Source: Acholeplasmataceae bacterium
GTDB lineage: Bacteria; Bacillota_I; Bacilli_A; Acholeplasmatales; Acholeplasmataceae
DNA: 64,000 bases
Direction: 5' to 3'
Assembly: GCA_021736335.1 (NCBI GenBank)
Contig: JAIPGC010000002.1
Span: forward strand, 1-64,000
The translations under genes and the position numbers were made by a program. Under the pieces are notes generated by a model that had not been told where the DNA came from, searched no databases, and saw only the letters and a program-made list of their open reading frames with translations. How positions within the stretch are numbered: the first letter of the stretch is position 1; every line of letters starts with the position of its first letter. Below, piece by piece: positions 19,852 to 30,142 of this stretch.

Positions 19852-20503
19852 ATGCAAAATTTAATATGATTTCTTTAAGATAATAAGTATTCATTATGTA
19901 ACTATCGTGAGTGTGTCCCTTAATAATCAATAGCCTAGAGCCATGAATACCATGATGTATTTGTTTTGTATGTGCATACTTTATGACATCATTTTCACCA
20001 GCTAAAATCAGTGTTGGGCAAATAATTTTATTTAAGTCACTTTGTTTAATATCGGGTTCATTTAACATCAATTCAATTAAAGGATTGTTTGTTTTTTGAT
20101 ACTCTTCTTGCATTCTTATCATCAATTTCTTAGTGACACCAAACGGATTAAGACTACCACCTGCTAAAATCATTTTATCAAATAAATCTGGATATCTGGA
20201 AGCCAAAATCATCGCAATTATCGCTCCATCACTAAAGCCAAAAACAATTGGTTTGCAAAGCTTCAGCTGATGAATAAAATGGTAAATATCTTGTCCCATA
20301 TCTTCATAATGAAGAGGCAAATTTTTTTGCGATTTACCATGATTTCTGGAATCGATTTGATAACATTCATAATACTCACTTAAAGACTTAACAAGGCTGT
20401 TAAATGTTTCATGGTCCTCGCCATTTCCATGCAGAAAAATGAGTGGTTTACCTTTGCCATTTTTCTCATAAAACAATTCAATTCCATTTACTAAAATCTT
20501 CAT
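19850..20503 (-). CDS. Alpha/beta hydrolase
   Basis: PLIFLHGNGEDHETF, GFSDGAI, AGENDVI, KGHTHD; start 20503 (aggtgaaaatATG), since the longer ORF runs into the rnpB terminator. Confidence 0.85.
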   Translation of the reverse strand: MKILVNGIELFYEKNGKGKPLIFLHGNGEDHETFNSLVKSLSEYYECYQIDSRNHGKSQKNLPLHYEDMGQDIYHFIHQLKLCKPIVFGFSDGAIIAMILASRYPDLFDKMILAGGSLNPFGVTKKLMIRMQEEYQKTNNPLIELMLNEPDIKQSDLNKIICPTLILAGENDVIKYAHTKQIHHGIHGSRLLIIKGHTHDSYIMNTYYLKEIILNFA

Positions 20504-20515
20504 ATTTTCACCTAG

Positions 20516-20538
20516 CAAAAAGGTCCCGAGGGACCTTA
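20516..20538 (-). terminator. rnpB terminator
   Basis: AAGGTCCC-TC-GGGACCTT + TTT on minus strand. Confidence 0.85.
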
Positions 20539-20539
20539 A

Positions 20540-20888
20540 TATGTCAATGTGCATAAGCCATGTTCTGTTCCCTAAAAGGGTGTGATCATTTATCTCTACA
20601 TCGTAGCATATATCGACTTTGATTCGTCTTTATACGTGCCCCTACCAAATTTTGGGTTGCTAGCTTGAGGGGTTTACCGCGTTTCATTTGTTCATTTCTG
20701 AACAACTCGTTTCTGTGGCACATTACGTCTAGGTCATAGTTTCCCTTAGACCATCAAACGCCGTTACGATTTCTCGTACCCTAAGTTATTTTTTCCTTAG
20801 GCACAAACACTACATTCATCTCAGAATGTGCTAGCATGGACTTTCCTAACCTAAATGAATAGGCTCGATCACCTTCCACTGACAAAAA
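20540..20888 (-). ncRNA. rnpB: RNase P RNA, bacterial class B
   Basis: Minus strand contains TTAGGAAAGTCCATGCTAGCAC, GCCACAGAAACGAG, AAACGCGGTAAACCCCTCAAGCTAGCAACCCAAA, TTTGGTAGGGGCACG and GGAACAGAACATGGCTTATG; promoter TTGTTG-17-TATAAT upstream. Confidence 0.95.
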
Positions 20889-20930
20889 TCATTATATCAC
20901 AAAGTCAAATATACAACAAGTAATGCTTAA

Positions 20931-21527
20931 TTATTCAGCATCTGCTTCAGTTTCTACTTCAACTTCTTCTTCAACTTCTTCTTCAACTTCTTCAACCTTT
21001 ACATGAACTTCTTTAATTGTTACAATCGTATGTTCAGGATCTTCTAAAAGATGAATATGTTGTTCAAGTTTCAAATCTTTAACCTTTACTGAATCTCCAA
21101 GATGTAATTTGGAAACATCTATTTCAATATGTGATACACCATATCCTGGTAAATATTCAGCATGTATTTCAGTTAATGTTTCTTGAGGATAAAGTTTCGT
21201 TTTGTGGAAAACTTCTTTACCAATAAGTACTACTGGAATCATTGCAGAAACTCTTTCCTTAGCTCCAACACAACGTAAATCAAAATGAATGATATCATTT
21301 GGTTTTAAAACTGTTGTTTCAACATGTTGAATATATGCGAAATGTTGTTTCCCCTCTAATTTAACCTTAAAGGTAAGGTTCTTCCCATGAGCTTTAAGTG
21401 CTTCTTTAAACTCTTTTTCATCAACTTGAATCGATGTTGATTTGAATGATGTTCCATACATCACCCCAGGTATTTTATTTGCATTGCGTACTTTTCGAAT
21501 AGGATCTACTCTTAATTCTAAATTCAT
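20931..21527 (-). CDS. rplY: 50S ribosomal protein L25 (CTC type)
   Basis: RKVRNANKIPGVMYG; DIIHFDLRCV; acidic Glu/Val-rich tail. Confidence 0.88.
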   Translation of the reverse strand: MNLELRVDPIRKVRNANKIPGVMYGTSFKSTSIQVDEKEFKEALKAHGKNLTFKVKLEGKQHFAYIQHVETTVLKPNDIIHFDLRCVGAKERVSAMIPVVLIGKEVFHKTKLYPQETLTEIHAEYLPGYGVSHIEIDVSKLHLGDSVKVKDLKLEQHIHLLEDPEHTIVTIKEVHVKVEEVEEEVEEEVEVETEADAE

Positions 21528-21628
21528 AGTTATTCTCCTTTCATTCTTTATGTCTATTATACCATTTTTTAAGTATATTATGTTGAGTCGTGCGAAAAAA
21601 AATGGAGTTTCTCAACTCCATTTAAATA

Positions 21629-23761
21629 CTATTTTGCTGATAAAGCATCTTTTCTTGATAAATCGACACGACCTTTATCGTCAATACCAATACACTTAAC
21701 TAGGATTTGATCACCAAGTGATACAACTGACTCAACTTTTTCTACACGTTCTTTAGCAAGACGTGAGATATGAACTAATCCTTCAGTTCCTGGCCACAAT
21801 TCTACGAAACAACCAAATTTTTCAATACGTGTAACTTTACCTTCATAAATCTTACCGACTTCAGCTTCACGAACTAAATCCATGATACGTAGTGCAGCAC
21901 TTTCAATCCATTTAGTTTCCATATGCATTAAGATGACTTTTCCGCTTTGATCAATATCAATCTTGACACCATTGTTATCTTCGATAATTTTAGTAATGAT
22001 TTTACCACCAGCCCCAATAACATCTCTGATCTTGTCTGGATTAATCATAATAAGTTTCACTTTTGGTGCATATTTTGATAAATCAGGAGCAACTGTAGGA
22101 ATGGTTTCCAGCATATGCTTTAAGATATGCAATCTGCTTAATCTTGCTTGTTCAAGAGCTTCTTTTAAGATTTGTTCAGTGATACCTGAAATCTTGATAT
22201 CCATTTGTAAAGCTGTAATTCCAGTTTCAGTTCCAGCAACCTTGAAATCCATGTCGCCTTCATGATCTTCCATACCTTGAATATCAGATAGAATAGTATA
22301 GTAATCGCCTTCTTTAATCAGACCCATTGCTATACCTGCAACTGGTGCTTTAATGGGAACACCAGCAGCCATAAGTGCCATTGTACCAGCACAAATTGTT
22401 GCTTGAGAGCTTGATCCATTTGATTCAAGAATTTCTGAAACAATACGAATAGTATATGGGAATTCTTCTTCATTAGGTAGTACTTGCAATAATGCGCGTT
22501 CACCTAATGCTCCATGACCTACTTCACGACGTCCAACAAAACCATAACGTCCTGTTTCACCAACACTAAATGGTGGAAAATTATAATGTAGCATGAATCT
22601 CTTTGAATCATCAAGTCCTAAACCATCAATAATCTGATTTTCACCTAATGCTCCAAGTGTAACGACACCTAATGCTTGAGTTTGACCTCTCGTAAATAAG
22701 CTTGATCCATGAGTTCTAGGTAAAACATCAACACGAGATGATAGTGGTCTGATTTCATCAACCTTACGTCCATCAGGACGAACTTTATCTTGTGTGATCA
22801 AACGTCTAACTTCAGCTGTAACGATACCATCAAGTACTTTTTTAACTTGAGCTAAATAACTCTTTTGAGATTTCTCATCAAATACTTTGACACCATCATA
22901 AACTTTGAAGAATGATTTCTTTTCAAAATGTTCAATTGCTTCTTCTGAGATTGCATCAATCGCATGATATCTTTCAAGCTTATCAAAGATTGAAACTGCT
23001 TGAATTAAACGATCTTTAGCATAAGCATTAACTTCTTTTCTTACGTCTTCATCAACAGCGAAATCATCAAAATCCATTTTAACAATTTCGAAATCTGCTA
23101 GTATTGTTTCTTGAAATTCAATTAATTCTTTGATAATTCCATGTCCAAACATAATCGCTTTTAAAATATCTTCTTCATTAACTTGCTTAGCACCAGCTTC
23201 AACCATATTGATAGCGTCTTTGGTTCCAGTAACAATTAAATCAATATCACTTTCAAGTAGTTGATCAGGTGTTGGGTTGATGATAAATTCATCATTGATT
23301 CTACCAATTTGAACACCTGCGATTGGTCCATTAAACGGAATGTTCGAAAGACCAAGAACGATTGATGACCCTAATAATGATGCCATTTCAGTGGTACATT
23401 CTGGATCACTTGATAAAACTGTATTAATGACTTGAACTTCATTCTTAAATCCTTCTGGAAATAAGGGACGAAGTGGTCTATCAATTAAACGTGATGTTAA
23501 CGTTTCATGTTCTGAAGGTCTACCTTCTCTTCTTAAAAATCCTCCGGGGATCTTTCCAGCTGCATAAAGCTTTTCCTGATATATTACCATTAAAGGGAAG
23601 AAATCTTGAGTGGAAGCTTCGTTTCTAGCTGTTACAACACTAAGTACTGTAGAGTCACCATATGAAATTAAAGCTGAGCCATGTGCTTGCTTCGCCATTT
23701 CACCTGTTTCAACACGTAGAACTCTACCGCCTAGTGTCGTTTCATAAACTTTTTTTTGCAT
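21629..23761 (-). CDS. pnp: Polyribonucleotide nucleotidyltransferase
   Basis: RNase PH domains, KH ([12 protein letters not shown]) and S1 domains. Confidence 0.98.
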   Translation of the reverse strand: MQKKVYETTLGGRVLRVETGEMAKQAHGSALISYGDSTVLSVVTARNEASTQDFFPLMVIYQEKLYAAGKIPGGFLRREGRPSEHETLTSRLIDRPLRPLFPEGFKNEVQVINTVLSSDPECTTEMASLLGSSIVLGLSNIPFNGPIAGVQIGRINDEFIINPTPDQLLESDIDLIVTGTKDAINMVEAGAKQVNEEDILKAIMFGHGIIKELIEFQETILADFEIVKMDFDDFAVDEDVRKEVNAYAKDRLIQAVSIFDKLERYHAIDAISEEAIEHFEKKSFFKVYDGVKVFDEKSQKSYLAQVKKVLDGIVTAEVRRLITQDKVRPDGRKVDEIRPLSSRVDVLPRTHGSSLFTRGQTQALGVVTLGALGENQIIDGLGLDDSKRFMLHYNFPPFSVGETGRYGFVGRREVGHGALGERALLQVLPNEEEFPYTIRIVSEILESNGSSSQATICAGTMALMAAGVPIKAPVAGIAMGLIKEGDYYTILSDIQGMEDHEGDMDFKVAGTETGITALQMDIKISGITEQILKEALEQARLSRLHILKHMLETIPTVAPDLSKYAPKVKLIMINPDKIRDVIGAGGKIITKIIEDNNGVKIDIDQSGKVILMHMETKWIESAALRIMDLVREAEVGKIYEGKVTRIEKFGCFVELWPGTEGLVHISRLAKERVEKVESVVSLGDQILVKCIGIDDKGRVDLSRKDALSAK

Positions 23762-23952
23762 GATATAAAATCTCCTTCATTTTATATTTCTTTTCTATTT
23801 TTTTAACCTTATTTATTATACCACAATTTATAATTTATCAACTTAAATTAGATTGTTTGGTAAACAAAGAGATATTTTATCGAATCAATAGAACAAGTCT
23901 TACTGTTTTTAATAATAATCACATCAAAATAACTGATTTATTCAATTATGAG

Positions 23953-23985
23953 TAAAAAAAAAGATTGCATGTGCAATCTTTTTAA
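23953..23985 (-). terminator. rpsO terminator
   Basis: AAAAAGATTGCA-CA-TGCAATCTTTTT + T tract immediately after the stop. Confidence 0.85.
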
Positions 23986-24251
23986 CGACGTAATCCAAGT
24001 TTTTGAATCAATACTTGATAACGTTCTACATCTTTTGTACGTAGATACTTTAACAAGCGACGTCTTAGTCCGATCTTCATATAAAGACCACGACGAGAGT
24101 GAAAATCATGAATATGCTTTTGAAGATGGTCATTCAAATCATTGATTTCTTGTGTAAGAACAGCGATTTGAACTTCTGGTGAACCAGTGTCTCCTTCTTT
24201 TGTTGCATAAGCTTTGATGATTTCAGTCTTTTTTGCCTTATCTAATGCCAT
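23982..24251 (-). CDS. rpsO: 30S ribosomal protein S15
   Basis: [25 protein letters not shown]-like motif, RRRLLKYLR. Confidence 0.97.
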   Translation of the reverse strand: MALDKAKKTEIIKAYATKEGDTGSPEVQIAVLTQEINDLNDHLQKHIHDFHSRRGLYMKIGLRRRLLKYLRTKDVERYQVLIQKLGLRR

Positions 24252-24340
24252 AGTGTTTCCTTTCTCGAATAACTAAAGAAGGGGTTGGCGTTCCCACATC
24301 CTTGTTACCGCCTTTTATATTGTAGCATTTTTTTTATAAA
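24252..24340 (-). promoter_or_regulatory. Probable S15 autoregulatory leader
   Basis: Minus strand TTGCAT-16-TACAAT promoter, then GGCG-GTAACAAGGATGTGGGAA-CGCC hairpin before rpsO. Confidence 0.45.
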
Positions 24341-24346
24341 ATGCAA

Positions 24347-24670
24347 CTATATTTTAACAAATTGATCGACGTTGACGACAAATACTGTTGCCCCGCCAAC
24401 TTCTACTTCTATCGGTAAAGCTGAGAATGCTCCAAACTCATTTACAATTGTATTTGGAACGAGTTTTGTTCTCTTTTTACTGTGAGCTTCGATGATTTCA
24501 AGAGCTTGAGGTACCTTTTCATCATTGACACCAATGAGAAATGTGACGTTACCAGCTCTTAAGAATCCTCCAGTGGTTGCAAGTCGTGTTGAAAAAAATC
24601 TATCTTTGACTAAAGCTTTTTGGACTTTGTTCGCATCATCATTAGATACGATAGCCAATATTAATTTCAT
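24347..24670 (-). CDS. darA: Cyclic-di-AMP receptor (DarA/PstA, YaaQ family)
   Basis: MKLILAIVSNDDANKVQKAL, RLATTGGFLRAGNVTFLIGV. Confidence 0.88.
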   Translation of the reverse strand: MKLILAIVSNDDANKVQKALVKDRFFSTRLATTGGFLRAGNVTFLIGVNDEKVPQALEIIEAHSKKRTKLVPNTIVNEFGAFSALPIEVEVGGATVFVVNVDQFVKI

Positions 24671-24694
24671 ATAACCACCCACCTTATAGGATTA

Positions 24695-25600
24695 TTATAA
24701 CATAATTTTAAGATTTGTTAATCTTCTAACAACAATTTCATCTTTCTTAAGTTGCTCGATTAATTCTTTTTTTCCTTTAAATTTAAGCTCATCTCTGAAC
24801 CGTTCAAAAAAGACTATATCCAAGGTTTCACCGTATATATCTTTATTAAAATCAAGGATGTAAACCTCTAGTCTTTTCTCCAAACTAAAGTTTAATGTTG
24901 GGTTGTTTCCGATATTTGCCATTGCATGATACCATTTACCCTTATATAGAACTCTGACATAATAAACACCGCTTTCCGGTAGAAAGTAATGATCATAATC
25001 AATATTAGCTGTTGGAAACCCTAATTTATGTCCAACATGATTCCCATGAACAACCTGTCCTTTAATATGGTAATGTCTATTCAGAAGTTTGCGTGCTGAT
25101 TCTAAATCTCCTGCTAAGAGAAAATCCTTGACATATGTCGTTGAAAGTCTTGTGTTATTGTAAAGCATGTCTTCAACAATATCAACAATAAACCATTTTC
25201 TGAGATCATTAATTGTTCCAACTCCACGATATGCAAATCTAGCATCTCTACCAATAACAAGACGCTTCACTTTAATTCTTCTTAGGAATGCTACAAATTC
25301 TTCAACTGACAAATGTGAGAATTCCATATTAAAATCGACAATAAAGACATAATCTAATCCATAACTAGAAAATAATTCAATTTTATCATTCTTTTGAGTC
25401 AATGTTTTAAACGCGTGTTTTCTTAAAAACGTAGATGGATGAGGATCAAAAGTCATAACAGCATGTCTAGTATCCGTATAAGATATGACACGCTTAATTA
25501 GCTCTTGATGTCCTAAATGAAGACCATCAAAATTACCAATGGTCAAAGTAAGAGGTTCATCATTTTCTATTAAATTATAGTTTGCTGAAATGATTTTCAT
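24695..25600 (-). CDS. ribF: Bifunctional riboflavin kinase/FAD synthetase
   Basis: LTIGNFDGLHLGHQELI; GHKLGFPTANI. Confidence 0.95.
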   Translation of the reverse strand: MKIISANYNLIENDEPLTLTIGNFDGLHLGHQELIKRVISYTDTRHAVMTFDPHPSTFLRKHAFKTLTQKNDKIELFSSYGLDYVFIVDFNMEFSHLSVEEFVAFLRRIKVKRLVIGRDARFAYRGVGTINDLRKWFIVDIVEDMLYNNTRLSTTYVKDFLLAGDLESARKLLNRHYHIKGQVVHGNHVGHKLGFPTANIDYDHYFLPESGVYYVRVLYKGKWYHAMANIGNNPTLNFSLEKRLEVYILDFNKDIYGETLDIVFFERFRDELKFKGKKELIEQLKKDEIVVRRLTNLKIML

Positions 25601-25608
25601 TATGACTC

Positions 25609-26457
25609 CTAAAAAATTAAAACTGGTTTATATAGATTTTCGGCTTTAACTTCATAATATGCAATCATCTGTTTGCTTTCATCACAAACAATAAATGGTT
25701 GATCAGTTACAAGTTGTCTGTCATCTAAATAAACTCCATTTTTAACCAATCCAATCATATAATCATTTAAAATGATTTTAGAATGGTCTTTAAAAAATAG
25801 TTCTAAAGATATGATATCATTTTTTGACAAATCTTCAATACTTTTTGATTTTTCTATAGTATAACTACCAATTGATGATCGATTTAATTGTTCAAGTGCT
25901 CCATAAGTATGAAGTTTCTCTGCAAGATCAACTGCGAGACTTCTTATATAGGTTCCCTTGGATACAACTGAAGAAAAAGCATAACGAGTTGAATCAAGTT
26001 GATGTATCAACTTAAAATCATAAATCTGAACCAATCTTGATTCACGTTCAACATCTAACCCTTGTCTTGCAAGTTCATAAAGTTTTTGTCCATTTTGCTT
26101 AATCGCTGAGTACATAGGTGGCATTTGCATATATGAGCCTACCATCTGTTTCATTGCATCGTTTAACTCTTTAAGTCCAAACCCAACGCTTTTAGTTGCT
26201 AATATTGTACCTGTAGTATCATATGTATCATAATGATTTCCAAATGCGATGATTCCCTCATAAGCTTTATCGAGATTGGAAAATAAATAAGCTAATTTAG
26301 TAGCTTTTCCAACACAAAGAATAAGTAGGCCGCTTGCAAAAGGATCTAATGTACCAGTATGACCTATTTTGTCGAGATGAAATTTCTTTTTAATCTTAAA
26401 AACAACATCATGTGATGTCATTCCTTTATCTTTATTAACTAGAAAAAAACCGTCCAT
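25609..26457 (-). CDS. truB: tRNA pseudouridine(55) synthase
   Basis: GFFLVNKDKGMTSHDVV; IGHTGTLDPFASGLL. Confidence 0.96.
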   Translation of the reverse strand: MDGFFLVNKDKGMTSHDVVFKIKKKFHLDKIGHTGTLDPFASGLLILCVGKATKLAYLFSNLDKAYEGIIAFGNHYDTYDTTGTILATKSVGFGLKELNDAMKQMVGSYMQMPPMYSAIKQNGQKLYELARQGLDVERESRLVQIYDFKLIHQLDSTRYAFSSVVSKGTYIRSLAVDLAEKLHTYGALEQLNRSSIGSYTIEKSKSIEDLSKNDIISLELFFKDHSKIILNDYMIGLVKNGVYLDDRQLVTDQPFIVCDESKQMIAYYEVKAENLYKPVLIF

Positions 26458-26497
26458 ATGATCACCACTTCAAATTATACACTAATTAGATAGATAA

Positions 26498-26518
26498 AAA
26501 AAGCACTTGCGTGCTCTA
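26498..26518 (-). terminator. trxA terminator
   Basis: AGCAC-GCAA-GTGCT + T tract on minus strand. Confidence 0.75.
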
Positions 26519-26519
26519 A

Positions 26520-26828
26520 TTATTTGAATTGGTTAAACCAAGCTGCGACTCTTTCTTTTGGTTGATAACCGCTTTGACGGTCAACTTCTTCACCATCTTT
26601 GTAAAGTACAACTGTTGGTACACTGCGAATACCGACTTCTACAGCTTGATTTCTGTATAAATCAATGTCTAAGCGATAAAACTTTGTATCTGGCATTTCA
26701 GTGCTTAAAGATTCTAATACTGGTTTTAACATTTTACATGGTCCACACCAAGTTGCGAAATATTGTACGACTACTAAACCTTGTTGCCCTATCACGTCTT
26801 GATAAGGTTGTCCTTGATAATCAATCAT
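26520..26828 (-). CDS. trxA: Thioredoxin
   Basis: YFATWCGPCKMLKPVL; VRSVPTVVLYKDG. Confidence 0.94.
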   Translation of the reverse strand: MIDYQGQPYQDVIGQQGLVVVQYFATWCGPCKMLKPVLESLSTEMPDTKFYRLDIDLYRNQAVEVGIRSVPTVVLYKDGEEVDRQSGYQPKERVAAWFNQFK

Positions 26829-26904
26829 TAAATTTTCCTCATTTCTTTATCATTTATCAATATTTATTATATGCTGAAAGCTTGAATTTATCAAGCCATT
26901 TGCA

Positions 26905-29214
26905 CTATTTTAGGGTAATTATGGTAACACCATTCAAGCCTTCTCCTTCACCACCAAAACGATGCGTTTTGATGTATGGTGAGGATTTAATATAATCATA
27001 GACTGCTTTTCTCACTGCTCCACTTCCAAAACCGTGAATAATACGCATGGTCTCTAAACCAGAAAGAATGGCAGAATCTAGTGCTTGATCCATTGCTTCT
27101 TTGACCTCATCAAATCGATATCCTCTGAGATCTAACTCAAATTTTGCAGATCTTGCTGGTGTATCTCCAATACTGATTTTTTCAGTCTTAACAGCCTTAT
27201 TAGGCTCTTTTTTTGGTTCTTCTTTTCTCAAATCGTACGATTTAAATACAAGATCAAACTTTCCAAATACCACTCGACAATCATCATTTTTGATGGATTT
27301 TATTTTGCCATATTGTTGATAAGGCAAAATAAACACAAGATCATCTACTTGTAACTCATCTTCAAATGCAACGAGTTTTTCATTATCTTTTTGTTGATTC
27401 AATTTGTATTTGATAGCAGCTATTTCAGGTTTCGAAATTTCATTTTTCTTCTGAAGCATTACAATCATTTCCCTGACTTCATCTTTCAATTCATTATATG
27501 CTTTTTCTTCTTTAGCTCTTACTTTTTCAATGGTTTTATCTTGTTCAGCTAATAAAAGTTCTTTTGAGCGTTGGAATTCTAGCTTAGCATTTCTACTTTC
27601 TTCAATTTCATCAGCAAGATTTTCCTTCTGCTTTTCTATATAAAGCATCTCATCATTGAGTTTTTCCATCACCTTGGCTAGATCTGTTTGTCTACCTTGA
27701 TAGATTGTTTCAGCATCTTGAACAACTTCTTCTTTGAGTCCTAATCTTCTTGCTATCAAAAATGCATGTGATGATCCTGTGGTTCCCATTTGAAGATAAT
27801 AAAGAGGTTTCAAAGTCTTTTTGTCAAAAGCAACACTTGCTGTTGTCATGTTAGGTTGTTCATAAGCATAGCTTTTTAATTCAGAGTAATGTGTTGTAAC
27901 CATCATTCTGATATCAAATGGTTTAAAAGCATTTAAGATTGCGATAGCTAATGAGACACCTTCATTTGGGTCAGTACCGCTTCCTAGTTCATCAAGCAAT
28001 ACCAATGTATTATCCTTTACACCTTCAATCATTGAAATGATTTTATTTAAATGTGATGAAAAAGTAGAAAGTGATTGTAATATGGATTGCTCATCACCAA
28101 TATCTGCAAAAACTTGATCAAAAACAGCGACATTAGAAGCTTCACTTGCTGGTATCAAGATACCACACTGTGTCATCAAAGTCAGTAATCCAACTGTTTT
28201 TAAAGCAACTGTCTTACCTCCAGTATTTGGACCAGTAATCAATAATGTCTTGATATCTTTATTAAGTTCAAGCGTAATTGGTACTGCAGTTTTTTGATCT
28301 AAGAGTGGATGCTTAGCTTTAATTAATGAAATTGTACCAACATCATTGATTTGAGGTTTCATTGCATTCAATTTTAAGGCATATTGTGCCTTTGATGAAA
28401 TAAAATCTAAACCAAGAAACAAATCGAGATTATCTTTTAAGCTTGCATGTGCATTGTGAACTTCTTCGCTTAATGAAGCTATTATTTTCTGTATTTCTTT
28501 TTCTTCATCAACTTTAAGATGCTCAATTAATGCAGTTATTTGTCTTGTTGCTTCAGGTTCTATATAAACTGTTTGTTTACTTGCTGAAAAATCGTGAACA
28601 ACACCCTTAATTTTATTCTTATATGTGTCTTTGACAGGAATACAAAAACGATCATTTCGTTGAACAATGACCAATTCATTTAAATATGCACTATGGTCTA
28701 TAAGAAATTTTTGCAACTTATCTTGGAGTTGCTTGTCTAATCTGGATTTCTCTTTTCTTATCTTTAATAATTCTGGAGTAGCATCATCAAGAATCTGTCC
28801 ATCTTCATCAATTTTTGATTGAATATAATCTAAAAGACTTCGATGCGTATGCATATTCTGAAAATAAGGTGTGAGTGATCGAGCACTAATTTTCAAGCGA
28901 TCAAGTTCTTTATAGTATTTGATAATATCTCTTTCCATCAATAAAAACAAGCGTACATAGAGAAGTTCCTGGATTGAAAACACTCTATCTAAGCTTGCAT
29001 ATTTAAGTAATTCATGTATATCAAAATCTTCAAGAAAAGGTAAAACACCAGCTCTTAAAATAAGGGCGGTCATATCCATGGTTTCATCTAATGCAAGATG
29101 AATTGATTGAAGATCTGTCATGGGTTCTAAATGAATGATTTCATTTCGTATCGTGTCAGATTTTGCATGTTTTGAAATCAATTCAAGTATTTGATTCAAT
29201 TCTAAAGCTTTCAT
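26905..29214 (-). CDS. mutS2: Endonuclease MutS2
   Basis: TGPNTGGKTVALKTVGLL, DELGSGTDPNEG, C-terminal Smr domain (LDLRGYRFDEV...IIHGFGSGAVR); start 29214 preferred. Confidence 0.95.
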   Translation of the reverse strand: MKALELNQILELISKHAKSDTIRNEIIHLEPMTDLQSIHLALDETMDMTALILRAGVLPFLEDFDIHELLKYASLDRVFSIQELLYVRLFLLMERDIIKYYKELDRLKISARSLTPYFQNMHTHRSLLDYIQSKIDEDGQILDDATPELLKIRKEKSRLDKQLQDKLQKFLIDHSAYLNELVIVQRNDRFCIPVKDTYKNKIKGVVHDFSASKQTVYIEPEATRQITALIEHLKVDEEKEIQKIIASLSEEVHNAHASLKDNLDLFLGLDFISSKAQYALKLNAMKPQINDVGTISLIKAKHPLLDQKTAVPITLELNKDIKTLLITGPNTGGKTVALKTVGLLTLMTQCGILIPASEASNVAVFDQVFADIGDEQSILQSLSTFSSHLNKIISMIEGVKDNTLVLLDELGSGTDPNEGVSLAIAILNAFKPFDIRMMVTTHYSELKSYAYEQPNMTTASVAFDKKTLKPLYYLQMGTTGSSHAFLIARRLGLKEEVVQDAETIYQGRQTDLAKVMEKLNDEMLYIEKQKENLADEIEESRNAKLEFQRSKELLLAEQDKTIEKVRAKEEKAYNELKDEVREMIVMLQKKNEISKPEIAAIKYKLNQQKDNEKLVAFEDELQVDDLVFILPYQQYGKIKSIKNDDCRVVFGKFDLVFKSYDLRKEEPKKEPNKAVKTEKISIGDTPARSAKFELDLRGYRFDEVKEAMDQALDSAILSGLETMRIIHGFGSGAVRKAVYDYIKSSPYIKTHRFGGEGEGLNGVTIITLK

Positions 29215-29284
29215 CATAAATCGCATCGTAGGCCACCTATTTCTTAAAAAATATGGTATAATAGATAAAGAGCAGGAGATGTCC

Positions 29285-30142
29285 ATGAAGCACTATACCA
29301 TTTCAGTTAATGAAATTGAACTAGAAAAATTAAACAAAGTCTATCAATATCACCAAATAGAGGATAAGAATCCCTATTTGCTTTTTCATGCTGAACATAA
29401 TGGTATTGATATTTTAGGATATAAAACCGGCAAAGTTTTACTACAAGGAAAAGAAGTTACACATGAACTAGTTTCAATCAAAAATCACCTAAATCGTGAG
29501 GATTATGAAGCTATAGGTTCTGATGAAGTTGGAACAGGTGATGTTTTTGGTCCAATCGTCGTTTGTGCATCATATGCATCAACAAGTGATATCGCTTTTC
29601 TTGAAAGTCTCAATGTAAGAGATTCAAAAAATATGAATGATAAAGAGATCATATCGATTGCACCAAAGATTGCAAAAAAGTTAATTCACTCTTTATTAAT
29701 CCTTCCACCAAGAAAATATAACGATCTTGTTGCACAAGGGTATAATTTAAATAAAATTAAGGCATTGCTTCATAATCAAGCGATCATCAAGACATCATCC
29801 AAATTAAAAACACCAGTTGCTGTGATTGTCGATCAATTTTGCACACCTCAATTATACTTTAATTATATTAAAGATGAAACCCTTATTTACAGAGACATCG
29901 ATTTTCATGTGAGAGCAGAGCAAATACACTTAAGTGTTGCTGCTGCTTCTATCATCGCTAGATATGCCTTTTTAGTCAAAATGGATGAATATGGAAAAAA
30001 ACTAGATGTTGAGTTGCTAAAAGGGGCTAGTAAAGATGTGGATACAATGGTTAAAGATATATATGATTCAAAAGGACTAAAAACGCTGTCTTTAGTCACT
30101 AAAATGAATTTCAAGAATGTTACGAAACAGAATCTAACGTAA
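29285..30142 (+). CDS. rnhC: Ribonuclease HIII
   Basis: AIGSDEVGTGDVFGPIVVCA; start 29285 after RBS gcaggag. Confidence 0.92.
   Translation: MKHYTISVNEIELEKLNKVYQYHQIEDKNPYLLFHAEHNGIDILGYKTGKVLLQGKEVTHELVSIKNHLNREDYEAIGSDEVGTGDVFGPIVVCASYASTSDIAFLESLNVRDSKNMNDKEIISIAPKIAKKLIHSLLILPPRKYNDLVAQGYNLNKIKALLHNQAIIKTSSKLKTPVAVIVDQFCTPQLYFNYIKDETLIYRDIDFHVRAEQIHLSVAAASIIARYAFLVKMDEYGKKLDVELLKGASKDVDTMVKDIYDSKGLKTLSLVTKMNFKNVTKQNLT

Noticed and set aside
21963-22265. 100-aa plus-strand ORF inside pnp
   Set aside because: Antisense shadow of pnp
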